DNA of 50,177 nt from GCA-020343675 sp964462945 (GCA_964462945.1 CAYWZW010000037.1:1-50177); one strand, 5' to 3'. Shown: positions 24,830 to 33,562, counted from the first letter of the stretch. The notes: generated from the letters alone by a model not told the origin. Numbers and translations: made by a program.

Positions 24830-26098
24830 TTACTCATGCCTCAGGGCCACAATGGGATCGACTTTGGCGGCATGCACCGCAGGATATAATCCAAAGAGGA
24901 TGCCGATGGTCATACTGATCAGAAGGGGCACGAGAATTCCTTTCAAGGTCATCATTGTGACCATCCCGGAGAAATACGTGATGAGAAACGGGATAAGGGC
25001 CCCCACGCCCAAGCCTATGATGCCCCCCATGGTCGAAAGTACTACGGTCTCGATAAGGAACTGAAAGACAATCTGTCTGCGCTTGGCGCCGATCGCGCGC
25101 CTGATTCCGATCTCGCGGGTGCGTTCCGTTACGGACGCCAGCATAATGTTCATAATGCCGATGCCGCCGACCAGGAGGCTGATGCCCGCAATGGATCCGA
25201 GCACAATGTTGAACCTTCGTTTCATCGCTTCGGCCTGTTTGAGCAAGGCCAGAGGAACGCTCACGACATAGTCTTTTTTCTTATGAAACTGTTCCAGCAT
25301 TCTCTCGATGCCGCCCGCGACGGCCTCGACTTTCTTCGGGTCATCCACCTGGATAATCATCTGGTGCAGCTCGACTCTTTCGCGTTCCTCTCCGCCTGAA
25401 GTACGTTTGGTGAAGATGTCACCGAAGTATCGGCGTGCGACCTCGATGGGAACGTAGGCGTCCACATCCTGATCGGGAATCTGAATGTTTCCGGCCTGGC
25501 CGCTTTCACTCTTGACGATACCGACGACCTCGAACTGGTCGCTGCCGATGCGGATCGTCTGGCCAATGGTGCTCTCGGTGGCCAGGATCTTGCGGGCGCC
25601 GAATTCGGTCAGTACCGCCACGGGGGCTTGTTTCTCCTGATCGGACTTCAGAATGACCCTTCCGGCAAGAACCTGGCGAGGCACCAGCTCGAACCATTCG
25701 GGCGTCGTCCCCACTACCCGCAGCTCCATGACCCTCTCACGAAGACGTGAGTCCCTTCGCATCAGCTTTACCGGCGCCGTTTGCTGGATATCTTTGAAAC
25801 TCTGAGCCACCCTGCGATGGTCTTCGTACGTCAGCCCATACATGCTCATGCGCGAACGAGTTGTGCTTGTGGCCTCTTCTTCGGCGGATTTCATTGACGA
25901 GACAATGATATTGTTGCTGCCGAGCTTTTTGATTTGCTCGAGTGCTTCCTTGCTGGCGCCTTCCCCGACAGACAGCATGGCTACGACACTGCCCACGCCG
26001 AAGACTACCCCTAACATGGTCAGGAAGGAACGCAGCTTATGAAGCAGCAGATTCTCAATACCGAGCCATATATTCCGTGCGATCCGAGTTTGCCTCAT
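24830..26098 (-). CDS. MacB-type ABC permease (locus A)
   Basis: This is a 422-aa MacB/FtsX-family permease. The first helix (NLLLHKLRSFLTMLGVVFGVGSVVAML) is followed by a periplasmic MacB_PCD domain (~60-290, with PAPVKLMRRDSRLRERVMELRVVGTTPEWFELV-type strands). The membrane half has SLLVGGIGIMNIMLASVTERTREIGIRRAIGAKRRQI and ends in VDPIVALRHE. I chose ATG 26098 because GAAGGA lies 7 bases upstream. The coding region overlaps the ATPase gene (stop at 26055) by 44 bases, so translation is probably coupled. It is the permease of the one complete tripartite pump in the window and is clearly diverged from the B and C permeases. Confidence 0.92.
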   Translation of the reverse strand: MRQTRIARNIWLGIENLLLHKLRSFLTMLGVVFGVGSVVAMLSVGEGASKEALEQIKKLGSNNIIVSSMKSAEEEATSTTRSRMSMYGLTYEDHRRVAQSFKDIQQTAPVKLMRRDSRLRERVMELRVVGTTPEWFELVPRQVLAGRVILKSDQEKQAPVAVLTEFGARKILATESTIGQTIRIGSDQFEVVGIVKSESGQAGNIQIPDQDVDAYVPIEVARRYFGDIFTKRTSGGEERERVELHQMIIQVDDPKKVEAVAGGIERMLEQFHKKKDYVVSVPLALLKQAEAMKRRFNIVLGSIAGISLLVGGIGIMNIMLASVTERTREIGIRRAIGAKRRQIVFQFLIETVVLSTMGGIIGLGVGALIPFLITYFSGMVTMMTLKGILVPLLISMTIGILFGLYPAVHAAKVDPIVALRHE

Positions 26099-26810
26099 TG
26101 GAATTTCCTTCAATTCTGTCGATCAGGCCGTCCAGCATGTGCAACCTGCTCTGGGCACACTCCGCGATGGCCGGTTCATGTGTCACGATGATGATCGTCT
26201 TGCCAAGCTTGTTCAGCTTGATCAGGAGTTCCAGAATTTGCGTGCCCGTTGTGGAATCCAGATTCCCGGTGGGCTCGTCCGCAAAGATGACCTGTGGGTC
26301 ATTCGCCAGCGCTCTGGCAATAGCAACCCTTTGCATTTGGCCGCCGGAAAGCTCCGTAGGCCGGTGACCGACTCTGTCTGCGAGCCCGACTTGCTCCGCC
26401 AGTTCCCTCGCACGCGCCGCACTCTGCCTGGCATCCCACCCCAGATAGTAAAGTGGCAGTTCAATGTTTCTTTGGACGGTCAGTTGAGGAATCAGGTTGA
26501 AGCTTTGGAATATGAAGCCCAGGTACCTGAGCCGGAACTCGCTGAGCGAATTATCGTCGAGCCGGCTGACATCCTGGCCGTCAAGATAATAAGAGCCCGA
26601 AGTCAAACGGTCGAGACATCCGAGGATATTCATCATGGTGCTTTTGCCGGAGCCGCTCGGACCCATGATGGCCCAGAAGCTCCCCTTCTTAAACGAAATA
26701 TTGACCCCGGCAAGCGCTTTGACCTGCTCGGTCCCCATTTGGTAGATCTTCTGGGCATTCACGAGCCTGACAATTTCCTGGTTGCTGCTGGATGGGGCTT
26801 GTTTAGCCAT
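26055..26810 (-). CDS. MacB/LolD-type ABC ATPase (locus A)
   Basis: This is a 251-aa ATP-binding subunit. Walker A is GPSGSGKST, the Q-loop is FIFQSFNLIPQL, the signature is LSGGQMQRVAIARAL and Walker B is VIFADEPTGNLD. The H-loop (IVTHEPAIAE) follows. The C-terminus (GNSNEANSDRTEYMARY) is extended across the start of the permease gene. AGGGAA lies ahead of the ATG, and the gap to the adaptor stop is only 3 bases. It energises MacB-A. Confidence 0.94.
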   Translation of the reverse strand: MAKQAPSSSNQEIVRLVNAQKIYQMGTEQVKALAGVNISFKKGSFWAIMGPSGSGKSTMMNILGCLDRLTSGSYYLDGQDVSRLDDNSLSEFRLRYLGFIFQSFNLIPQLTVQRNIELPLYYLGWDARQSAARARELAEQVGLADRVGHRPTELSGGQMQRVAIARALANDPQVIFADEPTGNLDSTTGTQILELLIKLNKLGKTIIIVTHEPAIAECAQSRLHMLDGLIDRIEGNSNEANSDRTEYMARY

Positions 26811-26813
26811 GTA

Positions 26814-28712
26814 TTAATTCCCTTCCGATCCCCGGGGTCCCTGGCCTCCTCCCTGCCCTTGTCCTGCTCCTTGCCTTGAGCCTCTGCCTTGTCTGGAGCC
26901 TGAGCCTTGGCCCTGGAAACGCTGACGCATCTGCTCTCGCTCCTCCGGCGTCATGTTCTCGCGGCGCTGTTTCATTTGTTCCATCTCTTTCTGGCGCTCT
27001 TCGGGCGACATGTTCTCGAGGCGCCGACGCATTTGTTCCACCTGGTCGGATGACGAGCCCTGGATGCCTTCCGGCCCCGACGGTCCCTGTCCGGGTCCGC
27101 CCTGGCCGGTCCCATTGGCCTCTTCAAGTTTCTGATTCACCCTGTCCCTCATGGTATCGGAACCGTCAAGGGCATCGGGCGACGCGGCTCCCTCCGTGCC
27201 CGAACCGGGTTCAAGGGTCCCGGCTTTCAGTGGAGGCGTCATCCAGACGACTTCCCCCTCGCTGAGGCCGCTGACGATTCTGATCACGTTGTTATCGTCC
27301 AGGCCAACCTCGACCTGCCGCTCCTCGGTTGAGCCGTCCTTGACAACAAAGACGGTCGGTTTTCCTCCGACCCGCAACACCGCCTGAACCGGTACATACA
27401 CCGCATCCTCATACTGGGCAACGATAATCTCAGCCTTGCAGCTCATTCCCGTACGCAGCAAGCTGTCGCTGTCTTCCAGGTTTATATCTGCGGGATAAAC
27501 CTTCAGGTCCGGATTCGCCCACATCATTCGGGCGTCCGGCAAGGGTGCGATAAGACCCACCCGGCCGAGGAATCTCTTGCCCGATAGCGCGTCAACCGTG
27601 ATAACGGCAGGAAGCCCCACCTGGACTTTCCTAAGGCTCGTTTCATGAATATCCACCCGAGCTTTCATCGATTGCGTGGTTGGCAGGTTTATCAAGTCCT
27701 GCCGCTCGGTGACCTCAACACCGATATCCATCGGCTCTCGACGGTCGAAGGGACCGTGTCCCCCGCCGGAACTCGTTGCATAGACCACCATTCCGTCCAT
27801 CGGGGCCTTTATCGTCGTCTTGACGAGCTGATCCTCGGCTTTCTTCATCTTCTCTTGTTGACGCGTGTACTCAAGCTCTCTGGCCTTCAGTTCCGCCTTC
27901 GCCTGGATCACATCGGCGGAGGCCTTGCGCTGCGTACGCTCCAGAGCCATCTCGGCCTGATTGACGTCGCTGGTCAACTGCTCGGTCTGACGTTGGTGTG
28001 TGAAATTCTTCAGCAAATCGATATTGCTCAACGCCACATCTCGCTCAAGTATCCTGCCTTGCAGGGAAAGTCGATCCGCGGTGTACTCACTTTCAGAGAG
28101 GTACTTCTCCTCATAGAGCTTCTTCGACCAGTCATTCACGTCCTCGGCGCGTTTTACCTGCTCTTGGCTCAGACGGATCTTGGCCTGGAGCTCGTTGACG
28201 TCCTTGGGGTAAATCCCGTCCTCGTACTGCTGCAGGTCCTGCCGGGCAAATTTGAGCGTAAGCTCGGCCTTGTCGGTGTCGCTCTTGGCCTGGTTCTCGA
28301 TGACAGCGAGATTCTCTATGGCGCTGATCTGAGCGGCTTCGGCCTTCTGGACCATGATGTCCTGGTCGATGATTTGGTCTTTAAGGGTGCTGGCGTCCAG
28401 CTCGACCAGCACGTCTCCTGCCTTAACGAGGCTGCCGTCTGGAACGAGGCTTACGATGGACGTTCTTCCCTCGACTTCGTTCCTCAGAGTGATCTGGTCC
28501 CTCGGCTGGATGGTGCCGGACTCCAGCACGCTGATGGTCAGAGGACCCTTTTTGACAACGAAGGTGGCAAGGTGGCTCGTTGGATCTTCACCACCGCGGA
28601 CCACCTTCAGCCAGAAGATGATCAGGACAACGGCGGCGACCACGGCAATAGCGGCAAGTACCCTGAAGGATCTGAATCCGCGACGATTGTTTTTTGCATT
28701 GTCATTCAACAT
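26814..28712 (-). CDS. HlyD/MacA-family periplasmic adaptor (locus A)
   Basis: This 632-aa protein has an N-terminal membrane helix (VLAAIAVVAAVVLIIFWLKVV), a lipoyl/barrel half (GPLTISVLESGTIQPRDQITLRNEVEG) and a ~220-aa alpha-helical hairpin for docking TolC. The second lipoyl half follows (TTIKAPMDGMVVYATS), then beta-barrel and membrane-proximal domains (KVQVGLPAVITVDALSGKRFLGRVGLIAPLP). The last ~110 residues are unusual. They comprise two related blocks, ENMSPEERQKEMEQMKQRR and ENMTPEEREQMRQRF, then a Gly/Gln/Arg-rich tail. The blocks recall the LTPEQR-type helices of Spy-like proteins. The start ATG 28712 overlaps the TolC-A stop by 11 bases. Together with TolC-A, ATPase-A and MacB-A it forms a full pump. 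Confidence 0.92.
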   Translation of the reverse strand: MLNDNAKNNRRGFRSFRVLAAIAVVAAVVLIIFWLKVVRGGEDPTSHLATFVVKKGPLTISVLESGTIQPRDQITLRNEVEGRTSIVSLVPDGSLVKAGDVLVELDASTLKDQIIDQDIMVQKAEAAQISAIENLAVIENQAKSDTDKAELTLKFARQDLQQYEDGIYPKDVNELQAKIRLSQEQVKRAEDVNDWSKKLYEEKYLSESEYTADRLSLQGRILERDVALSNIDLLKNFTHQRQTEQLTSDVNQAEMALERTQRKASADVIQAKAELKARELEYTRQQEKMKKAEDQLVKTTIKAPMDGMVVYATSSGGGHGPFDRREPMDIGVEVTERQDLINLPTTQSMKARVDIHETSLRKVQVGLPAVITVDALSGKRFLGRVGLIAPLPDARMMWANPDLKVYPADINLEDSDSLLRTGMSCKAEIIVAQYEDAVYVPVQAVLRVGGKPTVFVVKDGSTEERQVEVGLDDNNVIRIVSGLSEGEVVWMTPPLKAGTLEPGSGTEGAASPDALDGSDTMRDRVNQKLEEANGTGQGGPGQGPSGPEGIQGSSSDQVEQMRRRLENMSPEERQKEMEQMKQRRENMTPEEREQMRQRFQGQGSGSRQGRGSRQGAGQGQGGGQGPRGSEGN

Positions 28713-30708
28713 TATCGATTACCTCCGGCGAGAACTCTCGCCATAAACCCTGTTCGTTCACCTTGAGCACGTCCAGATCGCGTTGGAGCTCCAGTTCGCC
28801 TATGCGGTAATCTACGACCGCCCGAGTGAGGCTGTTCTGGGCCGAGAGCAGGGCGTCCTGCGCCTCTAACAGATCACGGATCTGGATTCGTCCAGCTTCG
28901 AGGAACAAAGTCGTGCTTCGGACGCGCTTCTCCGCAACCACAACGGATTGGGCCTGAATTTTAAGACTCTCCCGAGATTCAAGCAGTGTGCGCAATTCGC
29001 TGCGGATGGACAGCTTGATCTGGTCTTCGAGTGTCTGGACGGTCCTTGTGGCTCGTTCCAGATCGATCAAGCTGTTGCGATACTCGTTTCGCTCCCTGGT
29101 CCTCTCGATGGGCAAGTCAAGCGTGAGCAGGGCCGCATAGTTGCCCTGGTCAAACAACCGCACGCTGCCGTCGTCGTCGGTATCCGAAACGCGGCCCGTC
29201 CCGCCCAAGGTCAATCCCGCCCTGAGGGCATCGGCCTTGACCACCACCTGTCTCTGGGCGTCATAGACTGCGCCGCTAGCCACCTGCAGATCCAGCCGGT
29301 TCTTCAGAGCCAGCTTGACGGCAACAGTCTCGCCGATTTCCAGCGGTCCGGCGTCTTCATAGCTGGCCGGTACCAGCTCCACCGGAGCATCGGCGGCAGG
29401 CACGGTCTCGGAGACCTCCCGCTGCGAGGCCGTTCTCATTTCTTCAAGAACCTTCTCAGCGCGGCCTCGCAATTGTACTAAGTCATTGGGGTCCGGCTCG
29501 ATCAGAGCGTCCGTTGGAAGACCGGCGGTATTCTTGAACGCATCGAGGCTGTTCTTGAGCTGTTCCTGGGCGGATATCCAGCCATTGCGAGCGCTCAGTT
29601 GGCGCTGGACTGCCTGATCCACCTCGATTTCAGGTATTCGGCCGGCGTCCGCCCACCTGCTGGCAAAGCGGACCGATGAAACCGAACTGCGATAGTCCTC
29701 CCGTGCATTTGCCACGGCGTCCATTTGACGCAAAACATTGAAATATGCCCGGGCAATGCTGACGGCAAACGTGCGTTTGTACCGCTCGAAATCCCACAGC
29801 TCGTAGATCACGTTTCGCTCGGCCTGGGTGAGCGGCTCGGCGGCAATGTGCTCGCCGGAGCCTCTCATAAGGGGGACCGATACCGTTGCGTCAGCGCTCA
29901 GGCCCAGAGACGATGCGCCGCCCTGGGTCAGCAGATTCACCAGGTCGATTGCCATCGCCGCGCTCATGTCGGTTCCGTTCTTCAGGCTCCGGCTCACCCC
30001 TGCTGTGCCACTATTTCCAAGCTCAGTAGCCGTGGTGTCCGTGCTCAGCTCGCTTTGCGCCTGGGCGCTGAAGATGTTCCGGAAGTTGTTGCGCGTCAAG
30101 TCAAGCGCCAGCGCCGTGCGAAAGACATCTTCTTTGCGAGACTGATACTCAAGGCTGTTGCGGGCACCCACCTGAAGGGCCTGTATCAGCGACAGCTTGA
30201 CCGGCGTATTGGGTTCAACGGCCAGCTCGGACAAGCTACCCGAAGGTGTGGCCTGTGGGTAATTTGGCTCGGGCCAGTACTCAACAGGTTTGAGCCGGTC
30301 CGTGCCCAGCGAAGCCTCCGATGAAACGGCCAGATTCTGCTCGGCCAAAAGGCGACGGCGAAGGATGTCGCTGGGCCGCTCAATGCTGAACGGCTCAGTG
30401 CTTCCGAGTGCTTCTTTCTGCTTGGCTGTGATGATCTTAGAAGCAACTTCATCAGCGTCTGTGCGATGTTCAGCCGGGGATCTACACCCACTTTGGACAA
30501 GAAACAATGAAAGTAGTCCCAGCCACGCCAGGTAATGCTTCCCCCGGCGGTCTTTCGGTCCAGGTAATTTCTCCACAGACACCTTACAAACAGGCTCCTC
30601 CGTATAGACGCGTGTCCAACCAGTGTTGAGGAACATCATACCTTCCTGTATGCCATCGTAACACAAATCCAGTTTCGTCACACTACCATTTAAAAAGTGA
30701 TTCTTCAT
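28702..30708 (-). CDS. TolC-like outer-membrane efflux lipoprotein (locus A)
   Basis: Up to 668 aa, this is an outer-membrane factor with a lipoprotein signal (KHYLAWLGLLSLFLVQSGC) and two TolC halves (LTQAERNVIYELWDFERYKRTFAVSIARAYFNVLRQMDAVANAREDY ...; NSLIDLERATRTVQTLEDQIKLSIRSELRTLLE ...). An extra Pro/Ala/Glu-rich insertion separates them (~450-490). The start is uncertain. ATG 30708 has no ribosome-binding site. ATG 30639/30636 follow AGGAAGG closely. GTG 30582, after GGAGGAG, would place the basic n-region right before the signal helix. It is only distantly similar to TolC-B and TolC-C. It heads the operon TolC-HlyD-ATPase-MacB. Confidence 0.9.
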   Translation of the reverse strand: MKNHFLNGSVTKLDLCYDGIQEGMMFLNTGWTRVYTEEPVCKVSVEKLPGPKDRRGKHYLAWLGLLSLFLVQSGCRSPAEHRTDADEVASKIITAKQKEALGSTEPFSIERPSDILRRRLLAEQNLAVSSEASLGTDRLKPVEYWPEPNYPQATPSGSLSELAVEPNTPVKLSLIQALQVGARNSLEYQSRKEDVFRTALALDLTRNNFRNIFSAQAQSELSTDTTATELGNSGTAGVSRSLKNGTDMSAAMAIDLVNLLTQGGASSLGLSADATVSVPLMRGSGEHIAAEPLTQAERNVIYELWDFERYKRTFAVSIARAYFNVLRQMDAVANAREDYRSSVSSVRFASRWADAGRIPEIEVDQAVQRQLSARNGWISAQEQLKNSLDAFKNTAGLPTDALIEPDPNDLVQLRGRAEKVLEEMRTASQREVSETVPAADAPVELVPASYEDAGPLEIGETVAVKLALKNRLDLQVASGAVYDAQRQVVVKADALRAGLTLGGTGRVSDTDDDGSVRLFDQGNYAALLTLDLPIERTRERNEYRNSLIDLERATRTVQTLEDQIKLSIRSELRTLLESRESLKIQAQSVVVAEKRVRSTTLFLEAGRIQIRDLLEAQDALLSAQNSLTRAVVDYRIGELELQRDLDVLKVNEQGLWREFSPEVIDNVE

Positions 30709-30794
30709 CGTTATTAGTAAACAGTTCAGACGGTTTTTTCAGCGCAAATATTGCAAAAAATCTGCGAATGCTTCGTGAGAACGGCGAAATTTTG

Positions 30795-30823
30795 TTGCAA
30801 AACGGGCGAAATGGCTGTAAACT
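30795..30823 (+). promoter_or_regulatory. Candidate promoter of tRNA-Cys
   Basis: TTGCAA (30795-30800) and TAAACT (30818-30823) are 17 bases apart. The mature tRNA would begin 20 bases after the -10 box, a typical distance for a single tRNA unit. Confidence 0.45.
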
Positions 30824-30842
30824 TCGACCCAAATTTCAAACT

Positions 30843-30916
30843 GGCGGCGTAGCCAAGCGGTCTAAGGCGACGGTTTGCAAAACCGTTATTCGCCGGTTCG
30901 AATCCGGCCGCCGCCT
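30843..30916 (+). tRNA. trnC: tRNA-Cys (anticodon GCA)
   Basis: This is a full 74-base cloverleaf. The acceptor GGCGGCG pairs with CGCCGCC, the D-stem GCC with GGC, and the anticodon stem ACGGT with ACCGT around the loop TTGCAAA (anticodon GCA, 30877-30879). The T-arm is GCCGG-TTCGAAT-CCGGC. The discriminator base is T, the identity base of tRNA-Cys. CCA is not encoded. It lies between the divergent efflux locus A and the PilZ gene. Confidence 0.97.
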
Positions 30917-30990
30917 GTTCTTTTTCCCGGTCTTAGGTAGGGATAGATCCACTTTCTTGCAGCCGAAAGTACGAAAAAGGAGATTGCATA

Positions 30991-31803
30991 GTGCCAAGAG
31001 TGGGAAAGACCAACGAGAAAAGAGCAGAGCGCAGGCTGCGTTATCGCTGGCCTGTCAGGTTCGCCAGGAGCACAGAGGAAAAGCCCTTCGCCGGACAGAT
31101 GGCCGACTTGTCCAGCAAAGGAATGGCATTTCTCTTCCATGCGGACCAGAGCTGTCCCCATCCGGACCAGCTAATAAGAACAAACTTTGGCGTTCCCCAT
31201 TTCGACTCTCGCGGCTCTTTCGACACGGTCTTTTTCAATCGCACCGGCCGGGTCTGTCGGGTCGATAACCTGAGCAGTCAGGTGAATCGTGTTGCTATTC
31301 AGTTTGCCGAACCGCTGTTTTTCAAGCCGGGTGAGCAAGACATCAGTGATTCGGATGCACAGCAAAGACTTGCAGCCAAAGCCCGGTCTGTCGTTGAATC
31401 GAAGGCAACGGCCGGAACCGGCGGCAAAGCTTCGGCGGAAGCTCCAAAGAGAGCGACGGCCAAAACCGCACGAAGAGTAAGGGCGGGAAAGAAGCCGCAA
31501 GCCAAAGCTGATCGAAGGCCCCAAGCCCAGACAAAAGCGCATGAGAAGCTCAGGTCTTATGCGGCACAAATAGCCAAAGTCAAGGCCGAAGCGGCTCGGG
31601 AGATAGCCAGGGTCACGGCCGAGGCTTCTGAGGCGATCGCCAGAATCGAGGCGGAATGCAGGGCGACGGCCGTCGCCCCCGATCAGGCGGGAGGCCGGGA
31701 CGACCAGCAGAAGAACGCCGGAAACGATGCAGGACTGTCCGAAAAGCCGGACTTGATGAAAAAAGTCGATGCATTCTTCACGGACAGAAACAGGATTTTC
31801 TGA
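30991..31803 (+). CDS. PilZ-domain protein with a basic Ala/Lys-rich (histone H1-like) segment and coiled coil
   Basis: This is a 270-aa protein starting at GTG 30991 with AAAAAGGAG upstream. Residues ~10-115 form a PilZ domain. The RxxxR motif is R15-LRY-R19 and the second motif is D39-LSSKG44, the pair that grips cyclic di-GMP, so binding is likely. Residues ~135-185 are rich in Ala, Lys and Arg (KRATAKTARRVRAGKKPQAKADRRPQAQTK), like the basic tails of bacterial histone H1-like proteins. Residues ~190-225 are an Ala/Glu/Arg heptad helix (KVKAEAAREIARVTAEASEAIARIEAE). A short tail ends at KKVDAFFTDRNRIF. The fusion suggests cyclic di-GMP control of a nucleic-acid- or polyanion-binding tail. 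This is inference. Confidence 0.8.
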   Translation: MPRVGKTNEKRAERRLRYRWPVRFARSTEEKPFAGQMADLSSKGMAFLFHADQSCPHPDQLIRTNFGVPHFDSRGSFDTVFFNRTGRVCRVDNLSSQVNRVAIQFAEPLFFKPGEQDISDSDAQQRLAAKARSVVESKATAGTGGKASAEAPKRATAKTARRVRAGKKPQAKADRRPQAQTKAHEKLRSYAAQIAKVKAEAAREIARVTAEASEAIARIEAECRATAVAPDQAGGRDDQQKNAGNDAGLSEKPDLMKKVDAFFTDRNRIF

Positions 31804-31879
31804 TTAACCGTGGCGGGGGAAGGAATATCAGGCCGGTTCACGGCGGTTCATCTACAGGTCGGTCGAGGATGCTGAACCG

Positions 31880-32410
31880 ATGAAAGTGAACATTGGAAAT
31901 CATGTTCTGGAGTTGCTGGACGGCGATATCACCGAGATGGATACCGATGCCGTCGTTAATGCCGCCAACGCTCAGTTGGTTCTGGGCGGCGGGGTCGCAG
32001 GGGCAATCAGAAAAAAAGGCGGCCCGGAAATCCAGGCGGAATGCAACAGAATAGGCGGGACATTCGTGGGCGGCGCCGTCATTACGACGGGCGGCAGCTT
32101 GAAAGCCAAGCACGTGATTCATGCCGTCGGGCCTCGGATGGGTGAGGGCGACGAGGACCGAAAACTTACGAACGCGACGCTCAACTCGCTTAAGGTGGCC
32201 GATGAAAATCATCTGAAAAGCATTTCTTTCCCGGCAATCAGTACGGGCATTTTCGGCTTTCCCATCGAGCGGTGCGCCGAAATAATGCTCAAGACAACCA
32301 TCGAATACCTTGACGGCCGAACCGGCCTGGAGAAGGTTGTTTTCTGCCTTTTCGGGCGGGACAGCTACGAAGTCTTCGAAAAGCAGCTTGAGCAGGAAAT
32401 AGCACGATGA
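31880..32410 (+). CDS. Macrodomain protein (ADP-ribose/O-acetyl-ADP-ribose hydrolase type)
   Basis: This 176-aa single macrodomain has the MacroD/YmdB-like signatures: GDITEMDTDAVVNAANAQLVLGGGVAGAIRKKGG (adenine and distal-ribose loop), GGAVITTGG, HVIHAVGP and SISFPAISTGIFGFPIERCAEIM (phosphate loop). These proteins remove ADP-ribose from modified proteins or hydrolyse O-acetyl-ADP-ribose in the cytoplasm. Its stop overlaps the start of the alcohol dehydrogenase gene (ATGA, 32407-32410), so the two are translated together. The weakly placed ribosome-binding site is GAGGATGC. A NAD-derived metabolite link between the two is possible but not shown. Confidence 0.93.
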   Translation: MKVNIGNHVLELLDGDITEMDTDAVVNAANAQLVLGGGVAGAIRKKGGPEIQAECNRIGGTFVGGAVITTGGSLKAKHVIHAVGPRMGEGDEDRKLTNATLNSLKVADENHLKSISFPAISTGIFGFPIERCAEIMLKTTIEYLDGRTGLEKVVFCLFGRDSYEVFEKQLEQEIAR

Positions 32411-33426
32411 AGGCGATGATTTTAGACGGGCATTCGCCGATTGAGGCCAAGCCCCTGAAACTTGCCGATTTGCCAGCGCCCGCGCCGAAGGACGATCAAA
32501 TCCTCGTCAAGGTCTCGGTTTGTGGTGCCTGCCATACCGACCTCGACGAAGCTGAAGGGCGCCTGACGCCGACAAAATCACCCATCGTTCCCGGCCACCA
32601 AGTCGTTGGAAAGGTGATTGATAAGGGCAGAGCTGTAACCAAATTCAAAATCGGCGACCGAGTGGGAATTACCTGGCTTTTCTCCAGTTGCGGCGAATGT
32701 GAGTTTTGCCGGGTGGGCAGCGAAAATCTCTGCAAACGGGCCAAATGGACCGGCAAAGACGCTAATGGCGGCTATGCGGAGTTCACTGTCATTGGCGAGG
32801 ATTATGCCTATCCGATCCCTGAGCGGTTTTCAGACGCACAGGCTGCTCCGCTTTTATGTGCCGGTGTCATCGGATATCGCACGCTTAGACTTGCCGATAT
32901 AACAGACGGGCAGAGAATCGGCCTGTTCGGTTTTGGGGCATCGGCCCACATCGTGATTCAGATCATCAAACATAAGTTCCCGAACTGTTCTGTGTTTGTC
33001 TTTACGAAAACGGCACAACACGCCGAGTTAGCCAAAGCCCTCGGCGCCGTCTGGACAGGTTTATCGGGCGACCAGCCGCCCGTGAAGCTGGACAAGATTA
33101 TGGATTTCACGCCGGTTGGCGAGTGCATCCGAGATGCCCTCGGCGTTCTGGAAAGGGGTGGTCGGCTGGTCATAAACGCTATTCGTAAGGAAACGCCTGT
33201 TCCGCCGCTCGATTATGCCCGATATCTCTGGCTCGAAAAAGAAATAAAGTCTGTCGCCAACGTGACGCGAAAGGATGCGGAAGAGTTCTTGCCCTTGGCG
33301 GCCCGGATACCTGTGGTGCCTGCAATCGAAGAATTCCCGTTGAGCCAGGCCAACGAAGTGCTCTGCTCGATGAAAAATTCCGAACTCCGCGCCGCCGCCG
33401 TCCTGAGAGTTGGGACAAAGGTTTGA
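32407..33426 (+). CDS. Zinc-dependent alcohol dehydrogenase (MDR family)
   Basis: This is a 339-aa protein with the GroES-like catalytic domain first. Catalytic zinc ligands are Cys in VCGACHTD, His in VPGHQVVG and Cys in APLLCAGVIGY. The structural zinc knuckle is complete (CGECEFCRVGSENLC). A Rossmann domain follows with GLFGFGASAHIVIQI; the usual GxGxxG is GFGASA here, as in several NADP-preferring members. The pattern 'GYRTLRLADITDGQRIGLFGFGASAH' is typical of the AdhA-like branch. It probably interconverts alcohols and aldehydes in the cytoplasm. It is translationally coupled to the macrodomain gene (4-base overlap). Confidence 0.93.
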   Translation: MKAMILDGHSPIEAKPLKLADLPAPAPKDDQILVKVSVCGACHTDLDEAEGRLTPTKSPIVPGHQVVGKVIDKGRAVTKFKIGDRVGITWLFSSCGECEFCRVGSENLCKRAKWTGKDANGGYAEFTVIGEDYAYPIPERFSDAQAAPLLCAGVIGYRTLRLADITDGQRIGLFGFGASAHIVIQIIKHKFPNCSVFVFTKTAQHAELAKALGAVWTGLSGDQPPVKLDKIMDFTPVGECIRDALGVLERGGRLVINAIRKETPVPPLDYARYLWLEKEIKSVANVTRKDAEEFLPLAARIPVVPAIEEFPLSQANEVLCSMKNSELRAAAVLRVGTKV

Positions 33427-33533
33427 GTTTCGTCGATTTTGGTTTCAGTACAGTGATGGATGGCCGGAAATAATGAGCCGCTACACTATGATTACGAGGG
33501 CTGACAATTTGGGAAAAAACTTCTCCGGCATGA

Positions 33534-33562
33534 TTGAATTTGCAGCCCGAATCTGGTATTCT
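33534..33562 (+). promoter_or_regulatory. Candidate sigma70 promoter of the ferritin-like gene
   Basis: TTGAAT (33534-33539) and TATTCT (33557-33562) are separated by 17 bases, ~110 bases before the ATG. The hexamers and spacer length are the same as at 474-502. Confidence 0.4.

Noticed and set aside
27645..28766. 373-aa open frame on the plus strand
   Set aside because: Antisense to the locus A adaptor gene; Leu/His-rich shadow without family features.
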